From: Boesenbergia rotunda
Lineage: Eukaryota > Streptophyta > Magnoliopsida > Zingiberales > Zingiberaceae
Length of the DNA stretch: 64,000 bases
Direction of reading: 5' to 3'
Assembly: GCA_024364735.1 (NCBI GenBank)
Contig: JAGFNQ010006419.1
Coordinates: forward strand, 1 to 64,000
Below the pieces are notes generated by a model, which saw only the letters and a program-made list of their open reading frames with translations, did no database searches and was not told where the DNA came from. The position numbers were made by a program, and so were the translations under genes. Shown here one piece after another: positions 20,371 through 31,359 of this stretch (position 1 is its first letter; each line of letters starts with the position of its first letter).

Positions 20371-22707
20371 AAGTAGAGAAACAGCTTGGCACAAGTATTA
20401 AGATACTTCGATCCGATCGGGGTGGTGAATACTTGAGTCAAAAGTTTCAAGATTATCTTAGGGACAATGGGATATTGTCTCAATGGACTCCGCCATATAC
20501 ACCACAGCATAATGGTGTATCTGAGAGGCGTAACCGAACCTTGATGGACATGGTTAGATCTATGATGAATCATGCAACTCTTCCAAAATCCTTTTGGGGC
20601 TATGCGCTTAAGACAGCTGTTTACTTACTAAATAGAGTCCGGACCAAGGTAGTCTCTACTACTCCATATAAGATGTGGAATAGTAAGAAACCTCATTTAA
20701 CTCACCTTAAAATATGGGGTTATCCTGCTTATGTAAAGCGGACTGTATCAGACAAATTGGATGCTAAGTCTGATAAATGTCTATTTATTGGATACCCTAA
20801 GGAAACGAAGGGTTACCAATTCTATCATCCCTTGGAACAAAAGGTGTTTGTTTCGAGACATGCTGTATTTCTGGAAAAAGAATTTCTTTTACAAGAAAAC
20901 AGTGGGAGTAGCATTGAACTTGAAGAAGTTCAAGAAACTCCAATAGACATTACAAGACACCTAGTCTAGACCCACAAACAATAACTCATAATGATGAGCT
21001 ATCAGTTGAACCTAAAACAACACCACTTCTTCGTAGGTCTGATAGGACACGCAATATTCCAGAGAGATACGGATTTCTCATAAGTGAATCGAACGACGTG
21101 ATACTCGTTAACAATGACGAACCTATCACTTATGAAGATGTTCTGATAAATTCAGAAAGGGATAAATGGCTTGAAGCCATGAAGTCGGAAATGGATTCCA
21201 TGTACGAAAATCAAGTATGGGACTTGGTTAACCCGCCTGAAGGGATTAAGCCCATAGGGTGCAAGTGGGTTTTCAAGAAGAAAACTGACATGGAAGGTAA
21301 TGTTGTTACCTTTAAGGCTAGATTAGTGGCAAAAGGATATCGTCAGAAACAAAGAATTGATTATGACGAAAAATATTCGCCAGTAGCTATGCTCAAATCC
21401 ATTCGGATGCTCCTGGCCATAGCAGCTCATTATGATTATGAGATATGGCAAATGGATGTGAAAACAGCTTTCCTTAATAGAAACCTGCTTGAGGATGTAT
21501 ACATGATACAACCTGAAGGTTTCACATCGGTTAATAAAAACAAAATATGCAAGCTTCGATGATCCATATATGGACTGAAGCAAGCATCCAGGAGCTGGAA
21601 CATCCGTTTTGATGAGATAATCAAAGAGTTTGATTTCTCACAAAATGTTGACGAACCTTGTGTGTACAAGAAGGTTAGTGGGAGTGCAGTCATATTCCTA
21701 GTATTATATGTCGATGACATATTACTTATAGCAAACGATATATCAGTCTTACAGTCGGTTAAAATTTGGTTGTCCAAAACTTTCTCCATGAAAGACCTGG
21801 GAGAAGCAACCTATATCCTTGGGATTAGAATCTATAGAGATAGATTAAAACGGCTGCTTGGTCTTTCGCAGTCTACATATATAGACCGAGTGCTAAAAAG
21901 GATTAGCATGTCGGAATCCAAGAAAGGTTACCTTCCCATCAGGCATGGGATCAACCTTTTAAAGTCTATGTGTTCGTGCACAGAAGACGAGAGGATTTGC
22001 ATGAATAAGATTCCTTATGCATCCGCAATAGGATCTATCATGTATGCTATATTATGTACTAGGCCCGATGTATCGTATGCTCTGAGTGTCACAAGCAGAT
22101 ACCAGTCTGATCCAGGAATGGATCATTGGGCGGTTGTCAAGACGATCCTCAAGTACTTAAGAAGAACTAAGGATGTGTTCCTAATATATGGAGAAGGTGA
22201 TATGATAATACGTGGATATACAGATGCCAGTTTCCAGACAGATAAGGATGACTCCAAATCTCAGTCCGGATACGTATTTATTTTGAATGGAGGCACAGTA
22301 AGCTGAAAAAGTTCCAAGCAAGACACCGTAGCGGATTCTACCACGGAAGCGGAATATATTGCTGCTTCGGAAGCAGCAAAGGAAGCAGTCTGGATCAAGA
22401 AGTTTGTCTCAGAACTTGGTATGGTTCCAACCATTGATGAAGCAATACCGGTTTACTGTGACAACAATGGAGCTATTGCACAAGCAAAGGAACTAAGGTC
22501 TCATCAGCGATCCAAACATGTGCTTCGCCGCTATCATCTGATCAGAGAGATTATAAGTAGGAATGATATACAAATTGAGAAAATTTCCACTGAAAGGAAT
22601 TTAGCGGATCCTTTAACTAAGGCCTTGCCTCAAAGTAAGTTTGAGGGTCATGTTAGAGCCTGTGGTATTGGGTACCGTAGCGATTGGCATTAGGCCAAAT
22701 GGGAGTT

Positions 22708-24917
22708 TGTTAGTGATATGAGAGAAGTGTCCTAAGGCAATCGCCTTATGATTGTAATCATTTATTTTAATAAATGAATATTTACTATTTGAGTATACAT
22801 GATTATTTAATTAAGATCTTAAGCTCATTTACTGAATGTCCGCAATACAATTCACAGCATGAGAGAATTTGTGATGAATTCTCAACTAGTGATTATCTCT
22901 ACATGTGCAATTGTGATGTATTCAAATTGTCCCTAGTCGATGAATTGATAAATACGGACACTATCAATTCTGTTGAGACTAGCATAGGTTATTCTCTAAT
23001 TAGCTGATTCTCACTGGTTGGTGACATTGAGATGTCCGGAGATAAACATGAATGCTAGTTAAGGGAACTAGTTCATTGGAGTGACTGGCTGTAAAACTTC
23101 ATATGGTAGTCTTCATATAGATATGTCAGTGAAGTTCTTACTGCAGCTTAAGTGTGATGTTCCTTTGATTTGCGGTGTTCAAGTCATCTTGGTCATGGAG
23201 ACTTATATATTGACATCTTAAGCAAGCATCTCCAAGGAGGTGTGGACCCAGGATGATTGGGTATAAGCCGAAGTGCCCGAAGATGTTTGAACAGCCTACA
23301 AAGGATTCACCACTCCTTGCGAGGAGATGTATACCCGAGGCCTATCGTCGGATTGTTACTCGAAGCCTCTGGCCAAAGCATGACATGTTCAGAGTATGAA
23401 TCTCTTAAATACATGAGAGTAATTAGAATCCATAGGAAGAGAAAACGTTACTTGGGTTAGGTGTGACGTAGTCAGCCTAGTGGGGACTGACACACATAGA
23501 CCATGTCTTGAACCAAGTGGGTATAAGATGGTGAAGGGAATGGGGCATGATTCATTATAGCTGCTGAAGGGTTTCAGAATCATTTCTGAGGTCAACTGTT
23601 GATCTTTCAATTAATTGGGGATCATGATGTACTACTAGGTGTCACTCATAATCATTCTATAATTAATTAGTTAATTATGGATGGCCAACATAAATTGAAA
23701 GCCTATTTGGTCACACGCATAACGAGTAATTCAAAGGATTTAAAACGAGTTGAGAATTGGATTCTCCAATCGAGATAGACTATTTTTGGTAAGTCCAAAC
23801 AATAGTCAAAACTGAATTTATTTCAGACGCATCGGAAGCATAGAATGGCTAAGTCTTTTAAAGACTTAATGGGTGAATTAAATAAGTTTAATTCATTAAG
23901 GGATTTGATCCAATTGGGGTTAGATGGGCCGGCCAAGGAAGGGGGCCTCCTCTCTTCTTGTCATGGCCGGCCACCACCATAAAAGGATAAGGCTATTTTG
24001 GTTTGTTTTATAAAATAGACCAAAGGTTGGTTTGTTTAATAAAATTTATATAATGAACCAATGGTTGATTTGTTTTATAAATTTTTATATAATGAACCAA
24101 TGGTTGGTTTGTTTTATAAATTTTATATAATCATGCCAAAAGAAAGAGAGCCTTGATTATGGATTGATTGAGAAATTATTCCATAATCATGAAGAAGAAG
24201 CTTGATCATGAGAGCCATGATTATGGATTGATTGAGAAATTATTCCATAATCATGAAGAAGAAGCTTGATCATGAGAGCCTTGATTATGGATTGATTGAG
24301 AAATTATTCCATAATCAAGGAGAGGTTTGCTTGGGAATTAAGAAACCTCTCCCTATATAAAGGACCCAAGGGGTGCCATGGAAGATGATCCATCCAAGAA
24401 TTGCTTGGGCTCTCTCCTCTTCTTCTCTCCCTCTCTCTTGGCCGGCCATAGGCCTTCCTTCTTTCTTCTTGCCGTGAGCACAAGGAGAAGCATCAAGGCG
24501 ACGAAGTTCTTCCTTGCGACGATCTTCCTCTTCGGCCAACCTTGGTGGTGAGTCTTTCGATTTGATTACTCTCTCGGTTTTCGTTGTGTTTACGGAGAAT
24601 CTAGTAGTTCTCGTGAACACGAAACTCGTGGCTTAGCGAAGTCATCCCGACGATACTCGGCGTGGATACGAATAGAGGCGGAGCTTTCAAGGGACGCTAA
24701 CGGTTGGATCTCGTCCCTTCTTTCAAGTTACGCAAGGTAATTCGTAGAGTAATTTCCTTTTCTACAAAAATTTTATATTACGATTATGTGAACACATTGC
24801 ATGCTTAGGATAAGTGTTAGAATAATTTAGGAAATTATTCATGCTTTTGTTTCCGCTGCATGTAATTATGTAACAATTACAATACGTGTCCGCGTCGGCA
24901 TGCACCCGATCCCAACA
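22708..24917 (+). mobile_element. 3' LTR of copia copy B (family IV)
   Basis: 2210 bases from TGTTAGTGATATGAGAG to ...GATCCCAACA. A purine-rich tract (aaatgggag, 22697-22705) precedes it. TATA box ctatataaag at 24353-24362 puts the transcription start about 1.65 kb into the LTR. The same LTR occurs at 58866-62591, where it is followed by a primer site. Frames at 22774-23460 are within the LTR and not genes. The right end cuts into the 3' LTR of element J. Confidence 0.9.
24001..24322. repeat. Two tandem repeats within LTR IV (about 50-base and 64-base units)
   Basis: First, about 2.5 copies of ggttggtttgttttataaa/tttatataatgaaccaat between 24005 and 24130. Second, 2.6 copies of a 64-base unit (repeats of gattatggattgattgag start at 24155, 24219 and 24283). 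In the second array the unit ends are complementary: ATGATTATGGA with TCCATAATCAT in unit 2, and TTGATTATGGA with TCCATAATCAA in unit 3. They lie just upstream of the TATA box. Confidence 0.85.
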
Positions 24918-25180
24918 ACTTAGTGCCTAGCTTCACTCACCAGGTCTTCGGTGCCCAGTCCACGACCAGGACTTATTGCCCAACCTTTCGTCAGGACTTA
25001 GGTACCCAGCCCACGGCTAGGACTTAGTGCCCAATTCATAGAACTAAGACTTCGTGCCTAGTGTACCTAAGACTTTTCTTGCACACTTGATTAAGATTGT
25101 CATATCACAACAAAATCATAACTTCTGAACCCTTGCCATTATCAAAACACAGGTTTGTCTTTGGTGCTTCGGCACCAACA
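24918..25180 (-). mobile_element. Remnant of the 3' LTR of element J (family I)
   Basis: On the minus strand the LTR starts TGTTGGTGCCGAAGCACC at 25180 and matches the start of the solo LTRs (AAACCTGTGTTTTGATAATGG). It includes a degraded hairpin array (about 24920-25070). Only its first 263 bases remain, because the LTR of copy B begins at 24917. Immediately inside, a minus-strand polypurine tract (AAAAGGGGGAGAT, plus 25193-25181) confirms the orientation. Confidence 0.8.
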
Positions 25181-28021
25181 ATCTCCCCCTTTTAGATTTA
25201 TGGCAACACGGTTCAAAAGGCTAAGTTAAGAAGCATTTAAGGCATATCTAACAAACAAGATTATCTTTAAGATATACTTAAAAATATAAGCTCCCCCTGA
25301 AAAAGTTCTCCCCCTGAAATTTTCAATGAAATGCAGTTTTGAAAAACTTCTAAATGTTTTGAATTTTGACTAAGTGTTTTGTAAACAGAGCAAAGCATTT
25401 TGGTTTTGTCTATGTGTTTTTGAAAAACCAGCAAAGTATTTGCACAAAAACCTTTTACACTTAGACAATTTTTACTTTTGAAAGGTTTTACAAGCCCAAA
25501 AAACATTTATTTCAAAAAGACTTTAAACCAATTTTGCAAAAAAAAAAAATCCTTAGCAAAAAAAATTTCACTTGAGAAAGAATTTTCCTTAAAAAAAATT
25601 CTTAGCCAAAAATTTTTTGACTTTTGCACACTTAGAAAAATTTGCTTGGAAAATATTTTGTGCATTTTGAAAAACATTTTTACTTAAAAGAAACCTAAGA
25701 AATTTTGCTTAGAGAGAAAAAGCTTTTGCTCAAAAAATTTTGTTCACTAAAGAAACTTTTACTTAGAAATACTTTACCAAACAGTTTCAAAAAGTTTTTG
25801 CTCAGGCAAATTTTGTTTCCTAAGAAAAATTTCACTTAGAAATATTTCTTAGACCAAAAATGCACTTATAAATTTTTAACTTTACTTTTTGAAAAATAGA
25901 TAAAGAAAATTTTGAAAATGAAATATTTGAAAAAAAAAATTTTACTCTTTTTTTTTCTCTCCCCCTTTGCCATATATAAAAAATACCATTGCAAGTCAAT
26001 TTCAACTTAGAGCTAGTTAAAAGAAATTGTAAATTCATATTGAAGCAACTCTAGTGAATTCAAGCAAGAAAAGGGACCAAACCAATTAACCTAGACTTGT
26101 TCGGGTCTTATCGAATTCATAGGTATAGGAAGAAGCCCCATCAAAAATCATCTTTCGATTGTTAATACGATATATAAGGACATGTAGTACAACACTTTTG
26201 TTCATGAAATATCAATTGCTTGTTGAACCATACTCCAAATACGGGGGTCAAAAGGTTTCATAAAGCATTCTTGATGAAAAAAATTATGAGTGAAAGATCC
26301 CACTGAATTGAATTTGATCTATGAATCTCACCAACAAAATTTCTTTCCTTTGCAAAGTACTTAGTATAATTGTTGAAAAACATATCATTTTTTATAAAAT
26401 AATTTCGAAATCTTCCCTTTTTGAAAAGGACTAAGTAAAGAATTAAGTACTTAAATTGCACCAAAAAAATTATACTTTGCAAAGTATTGTGCACTTGGAA
26501 AACTATTTTGTATTTTTTAGAAAAATATTTTGAGCTTTAATATTGCCAAAAAAAATCATTTAGAAATGACTTTCACCAAAAAAAATTATGCACTTTAAAA
26601 AAATCACTTAGAGAAATTTAGTGCATTAGAAATGTTTGTATTTTGATAGGTATTTGTACTTTGAAAAATATTTGTGCTTGGAAAGTCATTAGTACTTTGC
26701 AAAATATTTGTACTTTAAAAGACATTAGTACTTAGCACTTTTGCAAAATATTTGTACATTGAAAGACATTAGTACTTAGCACTTTTGCAAAATATTTATA
26801 CTTTGAAAGATATTAGTACTTTTGAAAAATATTAGCATTTTGAAAGATATTAGTACTTATGAAAGATATTAGCACTTTTGAAAAATATTAGTACTTTTAA
26901 AGTGATTTTTACAAAAATAACTTTAAAATGATAGAAATTTATTAAAGAGGAAATTCTTATGTTTTCACAAAGATTTTGAAAATGCAGTGTATGAAAATAT
27001 TTTGAAACGTTCAGAAATTTCGAAAAATGAATGTCAGAAAATTCTCCTTTTTCTTAGACTCTCCCTAAACTCGACACCGTCTACCTCTATGTTGACTAGG
27101 TTTGACCAATCAATAATTGACCCAATCAAGTCCTAGATCTTAGTACAATTCCATTCAAGACTATGTTTGACGTGTTATTTTTGAAAATTGTTGAATAAAT
27201 TTTACAACCATGTTGAATTAAATTTTAGAGAAAATGTTGGATTAATTAAAAAAATGAGAGAATTTTGAATTAATTTTGAAAATTTTGAATAGAGTTGAAT
27301 TGAACTATATTATTAGGTCCTAGACATCTCACCTAGTTCTACGTGACAAAACAGGTTTCCTTATCTGTTTTGTGAGATGTGTTATTTTTATCTTTGAATT
27401 AATGTTAAATCTAAGATTTAATTAAAACTTGTGTTAGATTCAAATTTATTAAATAGTAAATTGAATTTGAGTTTCGATAATCGACTTCTATGTCTTGGCG
27501 AGGCACAGAGGTCTTCTTTGGTCATAGCCTTATTGGAGCAACAAGCCTTTCCTTGACAAAGCATTTTATCAAAATTTCATTTTCAAAGTACTTTTTGAAA
27601 AATTTTAGTCTAACTAGTTTAGGTTTTGGATCGGTAGCTTCGGCTAGTTCCACCAGACTAAACAGACCAAGTAAGGTATGCCTTACCTTACTTGACCTTA
27701 TTAGAAAGGCTTCCCTAGCGTACTATCATCTCACCTCCACCTAATACTATGTTGTTCAAATTTGAAATAAATCTTTTGTCCTTAAACTATCCAATCCTAA
27801 TTCTAAGCATAATAATAAAATTGCAAAAAAAAAAAAAACAAGCAAAACGCAATTCAGGCACACAATTATCTAAGTAAAGTCAGAGTTGAAGTAATACTTC
27901 GGATTTTCGAAATCAGCAAGATTGTGAATTAAATTTTCTAGCATATTAACTTGATGTTTCAGTGCTTCATTTTCCTGTTCTAATTTTTTGAAATTTGCCT
28001 TAACTAATTTATATGATGCAA
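25181..28021 (-). other. AT-rich non-coding interior of element J
   Basis: Nearly 2.8 kb of sequence made of short words such as aaaaattttg, cactttgaaa and gtacttagcac, with no credible frame. The sub-block 27320-27560 (gtgagatg...gcgaggcacagaggtcttctttgg...cttattggagcaacaa) is clearly related to 35000-35205 in the gag-pol intron of element K. J therefore keeps the post-gag spacer but no recognisable pol. Confidence 0.7.
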
Positions 28022-28992
28022 TCACGTTATTTCAGGCAAACACTGATTTTCAAATAATGTAAATTTATCTTTGTCGATTGTTTGTCCAGTACTCTTGAGG
28101 ATTTCACTTGTTGTAGGTGGCGAAGGTCGACTCTTGTGAGTGGGGCACTGATTCTTGTAATGTCCTATTTCGCTGCACTTAATACATATTATATGATTTT
28201 TAAATTTTGAATTTATCATGTTACCGTTTGATTCCTCGTTTGAAATCTCCCCTTGATTTTAGTCATCTTTCTTTTCTGTTTCTTCAACATCTTGTAGTGG
28301 TCACGAGCCAACCGGACCAGTTTCCGACGATCCCCTTCACTGTCGTCAGATTCTGAGTCTGAGTCGGACTCGAGTACTTGTTAAATCTTCTTTTTCTGGG
28401 TTCTTCCTTGAGTTTTCCCTGCAAAAGAAATTATACCTTCCTCGACCATTGCAGTATTGGTTTGCTCTTTTAATTTTAATTTTGAAAAAGATTTAAAGTT
28501 AGTTACCGATTTAGTCTTGGCAGACTCGTCTTCTGATTCTGGTTCAATTTCGAAGTCGGATACGGATTCTATCTCATCAGAGTCATCTTCTGATCCGAAG
28601 TCGATTTCGAAGTCGAGTGTTGAGTCCGTCTCAGCTACTTGTGCTTGAGCCGAGAGTGCAAAATAGCTTACATGATCTTCTTCTTCATCTGATTTTTCTT
28701 GATATAGGCTGATCAGCCTTTGCCCAATTTCTTTAGCACATGCGAAGGGTCCGACTAGTCTGAGTTGTTTAATTGGTTAGGCCACACTGAAGAATTGCAG
28801 TTGCCTTAGCGTCTGTTTCAATCTTGTAGAGCGTTGGTTCATCTAGTTTGTCCGATGCAATTGATAATCCATTTTTTGCGGGAAAGGAGAATCCCGTTTG
28901 AATTATCATCCATATATCCATATGGGTCTTAAGATGGGCTTCCATTTGGTTTCTCCAAAAATTGAAATTTTAGCCGGAGAAAAGCAGTGGAT
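28022..28992 (-). pseudogene. Degenerate gag of element J, interrupted by element K
   Basis: The gene starts at ATG 38663 on the far side of K (MANQEWNS...) and resumes at 28992. It shows NFNFWRNQMEAHLKTHMDIWMIIQTGF (typical Gag start, after a TAA), TDAKATAILQCGLTN, an Asp/Glu/Ser-rich acidic region, and a single zinc knuckle CIKCSEIGHYKNQCP near 28185. It ends at TGA 28022-28024. Several stops and deletions make it inactive. K sits about nine codons into the gene. Its closest relatives here are H (same knuckle) and K. Confidence 0.8.
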
Positions 28993-28997
28993 GGACA

Positions 28998-30402
28998 TGT
29001 AGGATCGATGCACGTGAGAGGGGGGGTGAATCACGTGACTTTTTTTTAAAAAATTAAAATCAGAGCGCTTTAGAAAGCGTGCACAGCGGAAATGAAAGAA
29101 ACGAAAAACAAACACACAAACACGAACGATTTTTACTTCGTTCGGAGCCTTCGGCGACTCCTACTCGAAGGCCCAGGTCCCTCGGACCTTTCCGTTGGGC
29201 AATCCACTAAAACTCTCTATCGGTCAACCCCGATAGAGTAGGCGAGTACAAATGAATTGAAAGTGTGACAACCCCACACTTTCAAGTAATTAAGTGCAAT
29301 AAAATATTAAAAGAAATTCTTCTTTTTACCGACGTCCGGAGTAGGTCAACTCTTTCGGGGCAGCAGGACGTCGTAGGCTCGAAGTGAAGCGTTTCCGGAG
29401 CAAGGCGCGAGCGTAGAAGAACTTGAAAGCTTTGGAAGAAGTGTTGTTTTTCAAGCCTTGGTCGAGGGCTCTATTTATAGCCCTGGGGGCGCCCGGGATG
29501 CTCGGGGCGCCCTACTACGTGGCGTACGATCCATCACCCAGCTCGGTCGCATCTGATCGCTTCCATTTCGGGATGGGGTTTGACCGGGGCGCCCGAAGCG
29601 TGCGGGGCGCCCGCTTGACCGGTCAAACTTTATCTTCCGTTCGGCTTCGCGAGGGCGAGCTTCGGCAGCTGATTCTGCGTGGCACAGTGGGCGCCCGCGA
29701 CACGCGGGGCGCCCGACATGCGGGCGCCGATATGCGGGGCGCCCCGAATAGCGCTGCTGTCGGGGCTTTTCTTGGTCTGCTGACTTGTTTGACTCTGGGG
29801 GGCGCCCGAAACATCCGGGGCGCCCAGCTCAGCTACTGCCTCACTCCTTTGAGGCTCTCTGAGCTGCAGATACACAGTCCTTCGGTCCTGCATCCAGGGT
29901 TAGTCCAAAACAAGGCTAGCACAATTTTATATGGACTAAAATAAGATACAATTCTAAGTTAATTAGATCCTGTCTCCCAGACCAGGATCTAACCAGGACT
30001 CAACTTAGATCACCTAAATGGGTCTAAGTTGGACCGCGCCTAAAGTCCAAGATTGGACTCGTCCTCACTGGGTCGCTCCTCCAGTGACTTACCTTACTTA
30101 CCCATTGTGCAGTTTTACTTGACCTCTTGACCCACCAGGACTTCCTGCCAAGGCTCAACCACCCTGGTCTTCCTGCCAAGTCTCAACCAACTTGGTCTTC
30201 AGCCAGTTGTCAGGTCCCGCGGACCCAACTGGACTTCCCGCCAGGACTCAACCATCCTGGACTTCAGCCTGGTGTCTGGTCCTAAGTCTTTCAACCCTGC
30301 ACACTTAGTAAAGAGGTTAAATACCAACAACAACCCTAACTTTAACCACTTTGTCATACATTCAAAACCCGAGTTTGACCGTTAGTGCAAACTGCACCAA
30401 CA
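28998..30402 (-). mobile_element. 3' LTR of element K
   Basis: 1405 bases; on the minus strand TGTTGGTGCAGTTTGCAC to ...GATCCTACA. The U3 part has the hairpin set at 30044-30260 and GGGCGCCC palindromes about 29488-29825, followed by a TATA box CTATAAATAG (plus 29480-29471). Frames in this GC-rich region occur on both strands and repeat identically in the other LTR; they are not genes. Confidence 0.95.
30044..30260 (-). repeat. Hairpin set of element K LTR, conserved loop CTCAACCA
   Basis: Three 20-base units at 30148-30167, 30176-30195 and 30241-30260 share the loop CTCAACCA (plus-strand reading). Their stems differ: CCAAGG/CCCTGG (one G-T pair on the element strand), CCAAGT/ACTTGG and CCAGGA/TCCTGG. 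Two further inverted repeats are AGTCCAA/TTGGACT (30044-30059) and CACTGG/CCAGTG (30066-30086). All recur in the 5' LTR about 8.23 kb away. Confidence 0.8.
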
Positions 30403-31359
30403 ATCTCCCCCTTTTTGATGTATTGACAACTCAGGTTAAAGTTAGAAAAAACAGCAGATATGAACTTGCATAAACATGCAGACAATATAACATAAGCATA
30501 GGTATGAAAGTTGCAGCACACAAGAAGGCAGAGATAAATAAATGTGAAATAAGCATGCTGTTTGCAATTTTCTAACCCTTTTACCCTACTCTCCCCCTTT
30601 GTCATTCATCAAAAAAAATATAAGCATAACAAGTTTAAGGGAGTAGAAATATAGGCCAAGTGTTAGAAATATAAGCATAACAATCTCAACCCCCTTTTTT
30701 TTAGAAAATATAATATCAAAAAAAAAATGTTTTAAGGGTTTAGCTAGAACTCCCTCTCAACTTTTATCAAAATTTTCAAATGTGTTTTGTCAAAAATGAT
30801 ATTTTGAAAAAAATATTTTGACCTCAGCTCCCCCTGTACCAAGTAATGATTGTGGTCCCTTTTCATATGTCTAACTCTAGTTACTGACTAACTATCTAGA
30901 TGATAGTAGTGTTCACTGAGTTAGTCAAGTCAAGTAATAATGTCTAGCTCAAATTTTAGTGCAAGACTACTTGACTTGATCACTGTAACGTAGGTATTTT
31001 ACGCCCAGACTTACTGTGATGCACTGACTTAAGCATTCGGAAGTCCAGGCAGAGTCCTATGCATCTCACAACCGTTCTATGTTTTTGCAAACACAAACAA
31101 GTTAATCTTAATGTGTTTTGTGAGATGCGGCTACCTACAACTATAGGTTCATGCAATTCTAGGGGTCAAGCTTAGACTAAGTCTGCCAGTTTTGAAAATC
31201 AGATTTTGAAAGACAATAAAAGTTCTTGAAAACCACATTTGAAAAGTTCGTGTTTAAGTTGAATTTTGAAAGATAATAAACTTTGAAAAACAAGTTTGAA
31301 AAATCCATGTTTTTAAACTTACAAACTTAAAAAGTCAACTTAAGCTTATCAGGTCAGTC
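30403..31359 (-). other. 3' untranslated region and polypurine tract of element K
   Basis: CATCAAAAAGGGGGAGAT on the minus strand ends at the LTR start, the primer for plus-strand DNA. The remaining 930 bases have no significant frame; SIRE-type elements often carry an envelope-like ORF here, which K lacks. An 83-codon frame across the LTR border (30605-30354) has no domain and is not counted. Confidence 0.8.

Larger units (their letters stand above)
18194..22693 (+). pseudogene. Ty1/copia pol, copy B (family IV), split by a solo LTR
   Basis: Protease to RNase H of the same family as copy A, lacking gag. Order: protease DTGCSSH (about 18260), GAG-pre-integrase, integrase core first half to 19000; a 1370-base solo LTR; integrase second half from 20371 (SDRGGEY, NGVSERRNRTLMDM); reverse transcriptase (VFKKKTDMEGNVV, QMDVKTAFLN, YVDDILLIA at about 21705); RNase H (TDASF, TTEAEYIAASEA, CDNNGAIAQAKE); end at TAG 22691-22693. 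Without the insert the frame is broken by TGA 18636-18638 (for CGA), a frameshift or stop near 20940-21100, TGA 21560-21562 and TGA 22303-22305 (for TGG), so it is inactive. The left end starts directly at the neighbouring LTR, so the 5' half is missing. Confidence 0.9.

Noticed and set aside
29423..29944. 173-codon plus-strand frame, repeated in part at 37652-37984
   Set aside because: Located in both LTRs of K, antisense to the element. One extra base between the LTRs changes the frame, which a gene would not tolerate.
30354..30605. Envelope-like ORF after K pol
   Set aside because: Only an 83-codon frame that runs across the polypurine tract into the LTR; no signal, coiled coil or family similarity.
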